Translations under genes and position numbers: made by a program | Notes under the pieces: model-generated | The model's database searches: none | Told to the model about the DNA's origin: nothing | What the model saw: the letters and a program-made list of their open reading frames with translations, nothing else | Assembly (NCBI GenBank): GCA_018241445.1 | Contig: JAFEDT010000012.1 | Span: 124,001-188,000, forward strand | Reading direction: 5' to 3' | Source: Pseudomonadota bacterium | Lineage (GTDB): Bacteria; Pseudomonadota; Gammaproteobacteria; Steroidobacterales; Steroidobacteraceae | Length of the DNA: 64,000 nucleotides | In this document: positions 23,976 through 33,979 of the stretch, piece after piece | Layout: every line of letters begins with the position of its first letter | How positions within the stretch are numbered: the stretch's first letter is position 1

Positions 23976-24512
23976 ATGACCGAAGAATCCATACCTGTTA
24001 CACCGGAGACTCCTGAACCCCTGTCGCCTCCGGCCCAGCTTCACGACCTCACCGTTTACGAGGAGAGACGTGGTAGACCTACCAATTACCGGCCGGAATT
24101 CTGTGAGATCGTGGCCCGATTGGCGGCGGGCGGAGCTACCGATTTCGAGTTAGCGCAAGCGCTTGGTTGCGCTGCGGGAACGCTATATCGCTGGCGCTCC
24201 ACTCATCCGGAATTTGAGGAAGCAACGCGACTCGGCAAGGAATGCGCCGATGACCGGGTGGAGCGCTCGCTCTATCACCGCGCGATCGGCTACAGCTACC
24301 CGACCGTGAAGATCATGCAGGACAAGGGCAAGCCGGTAGTAGTCAAGTACATCGAGCACGTGCCCCCTGATCCCGCAGCGGCCTTCATGTGGCTGAGGAA
24401 CCGCAAGCCCGACGAGTGGAGGGACCGCCGCGAGCTGACAGGCCCGAATGGTGGTGCAATCCAGGTGAAGTCGGTCATCGAGTTCGTGGACGCTCCGGCC
24501 GACGATGCTTGA
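23976..24512 (+). CDS. terminase small subunit-like protein
   Basis: A 178-residue protein with the N-terminal HTH of DNA-packaging small terminases (PEFCEIVARLAAGGATDFELAQALGCAAGTLYRWRSTHPEFEEA) and the family tail VERSLYHRAIGYSYPTVKIMQ, VVVKYIEHVPPDPAAAFMWLRNRKPDEWRD. Known members recognise phage pac/cos sites and hand DNA to the large subunit, which is absent here. In PICIs a satellite-encoded TerS redirects packaging of the helper phage; that role is plausible but inferred. Confidence 0.75.
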   Translation: MTEESIPVTPETPEPLSPPAQLHDLTVYEERRGRPTNYRPEFCEIVARLAAGGATDFELAQALGCAAGTLYRWRSTHPEFEEATRLGKECADDRVERSLYHRAIGYSYPTVKIMQDKGKPVVVKYIEHVPPDPAAAFMWLRNRKPDEWRDRRELTGPNGGAIQVKSVIEFVDAPADDA

Positions 24513-24564
24513 GACCCGCGTCCAGTTCCCCTAGAAGCTGCGCTCGCCGCCGCCCACTTTCCCC

Positions 24565-24912
24565 TTAATCACTAGCGGCGGGCGCTCGATTCCGTTTTAC
24601 GGCCTTCAGCAGCCACAGCAGCAGCTTGAATGACGGGGAGCGGTAGCGACTGCGCATTTCAGGCGCCAGCTCCATTTGCTTCGCAAGGTAGAATGACCAC
24701 GCGATCAGGGCATAAGTCCAGGCCACGCCGGTAATCACGACCAGCGCGCCAGAATCGCCCATCGTCTCGCTCAGCGACTGGCCGCGATGCCATCCGACCA
24801 GGACGCACAGCATGAACAACGTCGCCGTGACGAAGCCCGCGTTCTTCAGGAACACATACGCTGGCGTATCCGGCGGCGGCGGTTTGTAAGTCTTGCGGCG
24901 CTTGGTGAACAT
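24565..24912 (-). CDS. hypothetical membrane protein (cargo)
   Basis: A 115-residue protein with two membrane segments (GFVTATLFMLCVLVGW and ALVVITGVAWTYALIAWSFYL) and a basic C-terminus. The ATG at 24912 is favoured because a purine-rich AAGGAAA lies upstream; an earlier in-frame ATG would overlap the neighbouring gene. No family recognised. Opposite strand to the packaging genes, so cargo. Confidence 0.6.
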   Translation of the reverse strand: MFTKRRKTYKPPPPDTPAYVFLKNAGFVTATLFMLCVLVGWHRGQSLSETMGDSGALVVITGVAWTYALIAWSFYLAKQMELAPEMRSRYRSPSFKLLLWLLKAVKRNRAPAASD

Positions 24913-24967
24913 GGCTTGGTTTCCTTGGCGCTGCGGTTGCGGGCCACGAGAGCGCTTGCACAGGAAT

Positions 24968-25534
24968 TCAATCGCAAGTTGTAGATACACTGCCGTCCAA
25001 CGCGCGATGCGTATTACAGGTCACGGAGGGGGCTGGCGCCGCAGTAGCATTCATCAGCTTCATTAACTGAATCAGCTGTTGCGTCTTACGTTCTTCCCGA
25101 TCCTCAGCGTTCTGCGACTCCTTGACCTTTGCAAGCTCTGTTTGCAACTGCTGCAATCGCTTGTCGGCCTCTGAGACGTACGCCAGCAGGACATCCCTAG
25201 CAACTTCAGTTGTGCGGTCCCTAATGGTGTGGATGAGCCGTGCACGTTGCGGCCCCTTACTGGGCAGTCTGCCGGCGCTCACATCAAGCCATGCGAGGTA
25301 CTCGGCCACTGGTGGCATGCTGAGAAAGCGGTCGAGTGCCCATTCCGGCTGTCCCGCATATACGCTCGCCATCATCGAGCGCACGCACAGGCCCATGTAG
25401 ACCTGGCTGATGTCCTCGCACGCCCGCTCAGCTTGTTCGATGGGCGTTCGAGCTGCGTCGGCGGCGGCCCAGGTCGGCGAAGCGCCGAAGACCATCAGAC
25501 CCGCCAAAAGCAAACCCTTAGCTCGCAGTGTCAT
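24968..25534 (-). CDS. hypothetical secreted protein with coiled coil (cargo)
   Basis: A 188-residue protein with a signal peptide (MTLRAKGLLLAGLMVFGASPTWA) and, after about residue 120, a coiled-coil helix (DKRLQQLQTELAKVKESQNAEDREERKTQQL). Three or four cysteines could form disulfides. No family recognised. Lies 55 bp upstream of the membrane-protein gene in transcription order; together they could form an envelope-acting pair. Confidence 0.6.
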   Translation of the reverse strand: MTLRAKGLLLAGLMVFGASPTWAAADAARTPIEQAERACEDISQVYMGLCVRSMMASVYAGQPEWALDRFLSMPPVAEYLAWLDVSAGRLPSKGPQRARLIHTIRDRTTEVARDVLLAYVSEADKRLQQLQTELAKVKESQNAEDREERKTQQLIQLMKLMNATAAPAPSVTCNTHRALDGSVSTTCD

Positions 25535-25819
25535 GTCGGCCTACCCCAAAAAAGTGCTCGCAGTACATGGCGTCCTACCAGTATTTCGCGACCTGAGCGA
25601 TCAGTAAATGGGGCTGTCTTTGAAGGTCACAAGCATGCGTGACGCGATGGTAGAGGTCATTCGCCCCGCCCGGCTCGTTGCGCTCCCCAACCTGTTGAAT
25701 GCAGGCGCAATTCACGATGGTCACACGCGCGCATTGTGTTCGCTGCGCGCTATTCATGCTTTACAGCCATTGGGGAGACAATGCTTTGCTTGGGAACACC
25801 TTCCCTGAAGGAGAACATC
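25535..25819. other. intergenic region of the island cargo
   Basis: Divergent interval between the secreted-protein gene (-) and the 65-residue protein gene (+). No convincing gene seen; it presumably holds both promoters. AAGGAG ends 6 bases before the ATG at 25820. Confidence 0.4.
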
Positions 25820-26017
25820 ATGACCCCAACAGACATGCGCCGAATGGCTACCAGGCTGGATGAGATCCAGGGCACAGTAGCCCTCGCCTACGATACCGTG
25901 TTGCGGGAGGCCGGCACGAATCAGGAACTCACCCACGCCTGGTGCTCATTGGGCCTGGCTAGTGAGGCGCTGGGTGCGCTGCGCAAGGATCTCGACGCGC
26001 CGCTGGAAGGCACCTGA
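25820..26017 (+). CDS. small hypothetical protein (cargo)
   Basis: A 65-residue, mostly helical soluble protein (MTPTDMRRMATRLDEIQGTVALAYDTVL). Chosen because of a good AAGGAG site; no homology recognised. It converges on the four-gene operon. Confidence 0.5.
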   Translation: MTPTDMRRMATRLDEIQGTVALAYDTVLREAGTNQELTHAWCSLGLASEALGALRKDLDAPLEGT

Positions 26018-26028
26018 CCGTAGCGCGC

Positions 26029-26988
26029 TCAGCGTCGAGCCTGATGCTCAATAATCTCAACGATGTTGTAGCCATCGCCCGCCGCTGGCGCAAGTCGCCA
26101 CTCGCGACCGATGGGCAGCTGGCTCGCGGTGTAGGCAGGAAGCGCGTTGGGGTTCGGGAGCAGCATGAAGTCTAGGCCCAGCGGGGTCGGATAGTTCGCC
26201 GCGTCGGCCGCAGAGACGAGCGCTCCGGCGACGTGCGCAAAGTCGGCATGGAGAAACGGCGCCAGGTCTACCGGTGCGCCCGAGCTCCGTTGGATTTGCG
26301 GGCGATGCTGGAAGCCTGACTCGACAGCCGCCCCGCTATCTCGATCGAGCACCACATACTGCGGGCCGACCCCATAGGTCGCAGCAAACGCATACCGCTC
26401 GGCATCGTAGAAGCCGTGGGGGATATCGTGGACGTTGATAGCCACGATGGCTTGGTCGTCCGGCGCAATGACACCTTCGTCGCGATAGGTCTTGAGTTTC
26501 GCGGCCTTGTCACGCAGCGCGCCGCTTACGCGCATGGTCACTTGGTCGGTCGGAACACTGTAGGCGACCGGCGGATCGCCCGGTTCCTGCCTAGGATAAA
26601 CAACCCGATCTGGATTCGACTCCTCTCCACCGGTGGGTGCTATCGCCTCGATCCAAAGCACTCTGCCGTCACAGTACTGCACTCTCACGTCGGGTGCACC
26701 TTCCGCCGGGCATTGGATGTCGAGGCCCGCGTGCAGCAGCGACACCGCCAGATACATTTCGTGCCAACGCTGATGGAGGTGGTAGGGGAATTCAGCGATG
26801 AACTGCTTACTGGCATACGGCGCGAAATCCCGCCAGAGTTCCTCGCAGTGGGCTCGAGCCCGCGACGAGCCCTCGCGAGCCGCCGTACGGATGTTGATGT
26901 AGGCGCGATCTGCCTTAGTGTCTTCGGCCGCGAAGAGATCGATCACGGGGCGATTATAACTCTCCGCTGCCCAAGCGCCGCTTTTCAA
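26029..26988 (-). CDS. conserved hypothetical protein, possible PD-(D/E)XK-like nuclease fold
   Basis: A 319-residue soluble protein, last gene of a four-gene minus-strand operon. The middle section RWHEMYLAVSLLHAGLDI then GAPDVRVQYCDGRVLWIEAIAPTGG has the spacing E...PD...E-x-A expected of a restriction-endonuclease-like fold, though the final Lys is replaced. Later motifs (KLKTYRDEGVIAPDDQAIVAINV; GLDFMLLPNPNALP) match a widespread hypothetical family I have seen without function. Candidate defence or nuclease gene; function not assigned. Confidence 0.65.
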   Translation of the reverse strand: MKSGAWAAESYNRPVIDLFAAEDTKADRAYINIRTAAREGSSRARAHCEELWRDFAPYASKQFIAEFPYHLHQRWHEMYLAVSLLHAGLDIQCPAEGAPDVRVQYCDGRVLWIEAIAPTGGEESNPDRVVYPRQEPGDPPVAYSVPTDQVTMRVSGALRDKAAKLKTYRDEGVIAPDDQAIVAINVHDIPHGFYDAERYAFAATYGVGPQYVVLDRDSGAAVESGFQHRPQIQRSSGAPVDLAPFLHADFAHVAGALVSAADAANYPTPLGLDFMLLPNPNALPAYTASQLPIGREWRLAPAAGDGYNIVEIIEHQARR

Positions 26989-27275
26989 GGCCAGCGTGGC
27001 GGCTTGTGCGGCAATCTTGGGTCCAGCACCTCGATACCCACGTAGTACCGCGCACCGGTCAGCGTCGCGAAGTAGGAAGCCGCCACCCGACCGATCTCCC
27101 CCGCCGCCCAGCCCTGGGCAATGCGCTGCTCGCGGTCAGCGGCCAGCACCGAGCGCAGGCCGGTGAGCGGCGCCAGGGCTTGGAATTCCACGACGACGCC
27201 GTAGGGATCGCGCACCACCAGCCACCGCGGCTCAGGGGATGGCTTCAGGGGGTCGGGTAGCTGCCGGCGCCGCAT
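26985..27275 (-). CDS. hypothetical protein
   Basis: A 96-residue soluble protein overlapping the next gene by 4 bp (ATGA) and the membrane-protein gene by 31 bp. Contains VVRDPYGVVVEFQALAPLTGLRSVLAADREQRIAQGW. No family recognised. The overlaps show it is translated within the same operon. Confidence 0.55.
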   Translation of the reverse strand: MRRRQLPDPLKPSPEPRWLVVRDPYGVVVEFQALAPLTGLRSVLAADREQRIAQGWAAGEIGRVAASYFATLTGARYYVGIEVLDPRLPHKPPRWP

Positions 27276-27970
27276 ACCGCCAGCATGGCGCAGAATCGCA
27301 TGTCCTCAGCAAGGGTGGACTCGTGGTACTGGATAGCCGCTGGGAACAAAGAGGCGATCTCGACCGAGAAGGTCGTTAACACGGTCCCTATCACAAGCCA
27401 AAAAATTCCAACCGCAGACAGTGACAGGCCACCCGTTGCGCTGAGTTTCAGTCTCTTTTCGGCACGGTTAATCTGATCGGTCAGCGTGGCGCCTTCGCGC
27501 TGACGAGTCAGTGACTCAGTGGTCAGGCGGGAATCTGCCTCAGCCATCCGCTTTTCAATCCCTTCGATCCATGCAACTAGCAGCCGAATTGCCTCTTCCG
27601 GAGGAGCGCCGCTTCCGGGCTTCACGGCCACGTACGGGGCGTATCCACCGATGCCAGTATGGCCAGCACCAGTCGCCAGCGCCGTATCCGTTTTCCTGGG
27701 TCGTCTCTCGAACCATGCCATGAACTCAGCAATGACACTCGGGTATCCAAATAGCTTGCGCGTCTGCGCGATCCCGAGGACAGTGGTCGCGAGCCCAAGG
27801 ACCTGCAGGACACCTCCAGCCCATCGTGCCCGGGCTTCAGCCCCGTGCCACGGACAGGAACAGACGAACGTTGCGGCAATTGCCCCTACCGAGAGGGCGA
27901 TCCACAAGAACCTCGGTGAGAAGAGCCAACTGCCCCACACACGAGCCCGACCCCTTACGTAGGAAAGCAT
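27245..27970 (-). CDS. membrane protein with coiled coil (cargo operon)
   Basis: A 241-residue protein with hydrophobic segments near residues 20-38 and 50-67 (WAGGVLQVLGLATTVLGIA) and a C-terminal membrane segment (LSLSAVGIFWLVIGTVLTTF), with a long charged helix between (AIRLLVAWIEGIEKRMAEADSRLTTES). This membrane-plus-coiled-coil plan is common in effectors of phage defence systems, but no family is recognised. The operon places it with the possible nuclease. Confidence 0.6.
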   Translation of the reverse strand: MLSYVRGRARVWGSWLFSPRFLWIALSVGAIAATFVCSCPWHGAEARARWAGGVLQVLGLATTVLGIAQTRKLFGYPSVIAEFMAWFERRPRKTDTALATGAGHTGIGGYAPYVAVKPGSGAPPEEAIRLLVAWIEGIEKRMAEADSRLTTESLTRQREGATLTDQINRAEKRLKLSATGGLSLSAVGIFWLVIGTVLTTFSVEIASLFPAAIQYHESTLAEDMRFCAMLAVCGAGSYPTP

Positions 27971-27989
27971 TTAGGCGCGCGCCTCGCGA

Positions 27990-28436
27990 TCAGATCTGTT
28001 GGGGGACACCCAGCATTGTCCGGACGAGTGATGCAGCAACGCCCACCCCGTGCGAAACAGCCGCCTCACGCATCAACAGACCCAGCGGCTTGGCTGCCTG
28101 ATCCGGCTTGGATGCAATCGACCGCGGAACTTCGTTCAGCACCGTGAACCCCTTCGTGGTGAGGCTCACAAGGGCATAAACGCCAGCCAGCGAGGCTTTA
28201 CCGCGAACGAAGCCCTCGGCAAGCAGCCAATCCATCGTCGGCGCGAACAGCTGCACAGGTGGCAGCTCGTTTGGACCTAGCTTGCGTCCGTCGCGCACTG
28301 CTTCAGCCTTGAAGGCGATCACGTCACGGGGCGGATCAAAGTTCTGCGGAACCGGGAATTCCTCCCACAAGCGCGCCATGATCCAAAGCGTCCAGAAATT
28401 GAACGCCTGTACGCTCTGGGGTACATCGAGTTCCAA
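27990..28436 (-). CDS. hypothetical protein, first gene of cargo operon
   Basis: A 148-residue soluble protein, 19 bp upstream of the membrane-protein gene. Contains FNFWTLWIMARLWEEFPVPQNFDPPRDVIAF and a winged-helix-like region (TMDWLLAEGFVRGKASLAGVYALVSLTTKGFTVLNE), so it may bind DNA or regulate the operon. No family recognised. Confidence 0.55.
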   Translation of the reverse strand: MELDVPQSVQAFNFWTLWIMARLWEEFPVPQNFDPPRDVIAFKAEAVRDGRKLGPNELPPVQLFAPTMDWLLAEGFVRGKASLAGVYALVSLTTKGFTVLNEVPRSIASKPDQAAKPLGLLMREAAVSHGVGVAASLVRTMLGVPQQI

Positions 28437-28467
28437 TCGGTGCTCCCGCCGCTGCTCCAGCTATTAC

Positions 28468-28488
28468 GGGTACCCCGGTGGGTACCCC
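28468..28488. repeat. right-end GGGTACCCC repeats
   Basis: Two copies of the palindrome GGGTACCCC begin at 28468 and 28480, the same 12-bp period as the left-end pair at 15170/15182, and lie about 50 bp inside the right attachment site. Likely recombinase arm sites. Confidence 0.6.
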
Positions 28489-28534
28489 AATCTTCTTTCT
28501 AGGATCTTCGCGCTTCTATAACTGATTGATTTAA

Positions 28535-28582
28535 CTGGTCGGAGCGCCGAGATTTGAACTCGGGACCCCTTGCACCCCATGC
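28535..28582. repeat. attR within tRNA-Pro
   Basis: The 48-bp copy identical to 14989-15036. It is part of the intact tRNA-Pro gene, so integration has preserved the tRNA. Confidence 0.92.
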
Positions 28583-28612
28583 AAGTGCGCTACCAGACTG
28601 CGCCACGCTCCG
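28536..28612 (-). tRNA. tRNA-Pro (anticodon GGG)
   Basis: A 77-nt cloverleaf with encoded CCA. Acceptor CGGAGCG/CGCTCCG pairs perfectly; anticodon stem CTTGC/GCAAG holds loop ATGGGGT, anticodon GGG; T-arm CCGAG-TTCAAAT-CTCGG. Reads proline codon CCC (and CCT). Host gene for the integrated element. Confidence 0.97.
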
Positions 28613-28707
28613 ACTCAGGTTCTTTTTCTTGGTACTACCACCACACGGGCGGGGACCCCGTGCGCGGGCGCGATGATACGCCCTTTTGCGCCGGCCTGCG
28701 GCTGACT

Positions 28708-29064
28708 TCAGCGCCGCAGGACCTTCAGCATTTCTTCCAGCTCCACCCTCACCTGCTTGATGATCTGCTGGCTCTGGCTGAGGTCAGTGCGTGCTTCCTC
28801 GCCGGTCAGCTTGTTGCGCGCACCACCGATGGTGAAGCCCTGGTCGTACAGCAGGCTGCGGATCTGGCGGATGACGATCACGTCCTGGCGCTGGTAGTAA
28901 CGCCGGTTGCCGCGGCGCTTCACCGGCTTCAGCTGCGGGAACTCCTGCTCCCAGTAGCGCAGCACGTGCGGCTTGACGCCACACAACTCACTCACCTCGC
29001 CGATGGTGAAGTAACGCTTGCCGGGAATCGCCGGCAGCTGCGCGTTATTCCTTGGCTCCAACAT
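28708..29064 (-). CDS. MerR-family regulator adjacent to ihfA
   Basis: A 118-residue MerR-type HTH protein. The N-terminal winged helix is [45 protein letters not shown], followed by a helical linker. It has no metal-cysteine tail. A gene of this type directly follows ihfA in very many gamma- and betaproteobacteria; target unknown. Overlaps ihfA by 20 bp. Confidence 0.9.
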   Translation of the reverse strand: MLEPRNNAQLPAIPGKRYFTIGEVSELCGVKPHVLRYWEQEFPQLKPVKRRGNRRYYQRQDVIVIRQIRSLLYDQGFTIGGARNKLTGEEARTDLSQSQQIIKQVRVELEEMLKVLRR

Positions 29065-29344
29065 AGGCTTCGACCCGTGCCTTCAGTTTTTGCCCCGGCC
29101 GGAACGTGACGACGCGGCGCGCGCTGATCGGGATCTCTTCCCCGGTCTTGGGATTGCGCCCGGGACGCTGGTTCTTGTCCCGCAGGTCGAAATTGCCGAA
29201 GCCCGAGAGCTTGACCTGCTCCCCGCCCGACAAAGCCGCGCGCATTTCCTCGAAGAACAGATCCACCAGCTCGCGGGCCTCACGCTTGTTGAGGCCTAGC
29301 TGGTTGAAGAGCGCTTCCGCCATCTCCGCTTTAGTCAGGGCCAT
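29045..29344 (-). CDS. ihfA: integration host factor subunit alpha
   Basis: DNA-bending protein of the HU/IHF family, 99 residues. [29 protein letters not shown] is the dimerisation helix region, and [41 protein letters not shown] is the beta-arm core with the conserved arm-tip proline. It follows pheT at 4 bp, as in other gammaproteobacteria. IHF-beta is elsewhere. Confidence 0.97.
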   Translation of the reverse strand: MALTKAEMAEALFNQLGLNKREARELVDLFFEEMRAALSGGEQVKLSGFGNFDLRDKNQRPGRNPKTGEEIPISARRVVTFRPGQKLKARVEAYVGAKE

Positions 29345-29348
29345 GTTC

Positions 29349-32773
<3,425 letters not shown>

Positions 32774-33136
32774 TCAGGTGATACCGAGTGCGGTCTTGGC
32801 CTGTTGCGCCAGGGCGCCGAAAGCCGCCGTGTCGTGCACGGCGATATCGGCGAGCACCTTGCGATCGATGCTGATGCCGGCCTTGTTCAGGCCGTCGATG
32901 ATGCGGCTGTAGGACAGGCCGTACAGACGGGCCGCGGCGTTGATGCGCGTGATCCACAGGGCGCGGAACTCACGCTTGTTCTGCCGCCGGTCGCGGTACG
33001 CGTACTGTCCGGCCTTGATGACCGCCTGCTTGGCGGCGCGGTAGACCTTGCGGCGGGCGTTGTAATAACCCTTCGCCTTGCCCAGAACTTTCTTGTGACG
33101 GCGGCCGGCCGTCACGCCACGCTTGACTCGTGCCAT
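32774..33136 (-). CDS. rplT: 50S ribosomal protein L20
   Basis: A 120-residue large-subunit protein that binds 23S rRNA early in assembly. [38 protein letters not shown] is the long basic N-terminal extension, and [23 protein letters not shown] the globular end. In E. coli it also represses its own operon translation; a possible operator hairpin is seen at 33421-33454. Confidence 0.97.
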   Translation of the reverse strand: MARVKRGVTAGRRHKKVLGKAKGYYNARRKVYRAAKQAVIKAGQYAYRDRRQNKREFRALWITRINAAARLYGLSYSRIIDGLNKAGISIDRKVLADIAVHDTAAFGALAQQAKTALGIT

Positions 33137-33151
33137 GGTATTGCCTGCCTT

Positions 33152-33355
33152 TTACTTGTGATGGGGGAGCAGCTGTACGAGACGCCCGACATCACTTTCG
33201 TGCACGAGACTCGAGCCGCCGGAGCGGGCCTGGCGCTTGACCTTGCGGGCCTTGTGGCCGAGGTTGTGCCGCCGATTGGCTGCGTAGCCTTTGAAGCCTT
33301 TCGCTGTCTTGCGAAAACGCTTGGCTGCAGCCCGGTTGGTTTTCAACTTGGGCAT
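33152..33355 (-). CDS. rpmI: 50S ribosomal protein L35
   Basis: A 67-residue basic protein of the large subunit: MPKLKTNRAAAKRFRKTAKG, NRRHNLGHKARKVKRQAR. Slightly longer than average at the C-terminus. Sits between infC and rplT, as usual. Confidence 0.95.
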   Translation of the reverse strand: MPKLKTNRAAAKRFRKTAKGFKGYAANRRHNLGHKARKVKRQARSGGSSLVHESDVGRLVQLLPHHK

Positions 33356-33420
33356 GAATCTGCAATCTCCTGTTGTGTAGCCCCACTCACAAGGTGCTCG
33401 CGCACCCGCTTGCGGGCGAA

Positions 33421-33454
33421 CGCCACGCAGGGCCCTTACGGGCCGTGTGCGGCG
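33421..33454 (-). promoter_or_regulatory. imperfect hairpin in the infC-rpmI spacer
   Basis: A strong imperfect stem, about 13 paired positions of 15 with a TTAC loop (core GGGCCC-TTAC-GGGCC), occupies the bases right after the infC stop codon. A smaller one, CCCGC-TTG-CGGG, follows upstream of rpmI. Location matches the L20 translational-operator region of E. coli, so a regulatory role is possible. Confidence 0.45.
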
Positions 33455-33976
33455 TTACTTCTTCTTCGGTGCAAAGACCATGATCATCTGCTTGCCTTCC
33501 ATGAGCGGGTTCTGCTCGACCACCGCGTGCGGGGCCAGGTCAGTTGAAACCCGGTCAAGGAGCTTGCGCCCGATGTCCTGGTGCACCATCTCGCGGCCGC
33601 GGAAACGTAAGGTCACCTTGGCCTTGTCACCCTCGGCCAGGAAGCGTGTCAGGTTACGCAGTTTGATCTGGTAATCCGACTCGCCCGTGCCGGGACGAAA
33701 CTTCACTTCCTTCACCTGGATCTGCTTCTGCTTGCGCTTGGCAGAGTGGGCTTTCTTGTTCTGCTCGAACAGGAACTTCCCGTAATCCATGATCCTCACG
33801 ACCGGTGGGTCAGCGGTCGGGGATACCTCAACCAGATCCAGCTCCGAGGAGGACGCCATCTGCAGGGCGTCAAAGCGGGACATCACTCCTGCCTGCGACC
33901 CGTCGGCCGCTATCACACGTAGCTGCGGCGCACTGATGTCCTCATTGCGCCGGACCCTCTTCGTTGCACTAGCGAT
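33455..33976 (-). CDS. infC: translation initiation factor IF-3
   Basis: A 173-residue IF-3. An in-frame GTG 20 codons inside would remove the conserved N-terminal strand, whereas the ATC at 33976 restores it (reading [22 protein letters not shown]) and is preceded by GGAGG at good spacing. A rare AUC/AUU start is characteristic of infC, giving IF3-sensitive autoregulation. Also visible: [37 protein letters not shown] linker and the C-terminal domain. It lies 3 bp from the thrS stop. Confidence 0.9.
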   Translation of the reverse strand: MASATKRVRRNEDISAPQLRVIAADGSQAGVMSRFDALQMASSSELDLVEVSPTADPPVVRIMDYGKFLFEQNKKAHSAKRKQKQIQVKEVKFRPGTGESDYQIKLRNLTRFLAEGDKAKVTLRFRGREMVHQDIGRKLLDRVSTDLAPHAVVEQNPLMEGKQMIMVFAPKKK

Positions 33977-33979
33977 GCG

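Larger units (their letters stand above)
14989..28582. mobile_element. integrated satellite-like element in tRNA-Pro(GGG)
   Basis: A 13.6 kb element bounded by a perfect 48-bp direct repeat (14989-15036 and 28535-28582), which is the 3' part of tRNA-Pro. Inside it are a tyrosine integrase, an AlpA-like protein, a helicase/primase replication module, a phage-like large protein, a terminase small-subunit-like protein, and cargo. No large terminase, portal, capsid, tail or lysis gene was recognised. The closest known class is phage-inducible chromosomal islands (Gram-negative PICIs carry int, alpA, a primase and sometimes terS). A remnant prophage is the alternative. Confidence 0.85.

Noticed and set aside
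14989-28582. CRISPR array in the island
   Set aside because: No regularly spaced repeat-spacer pattern; the only repeats are att and arm sites.
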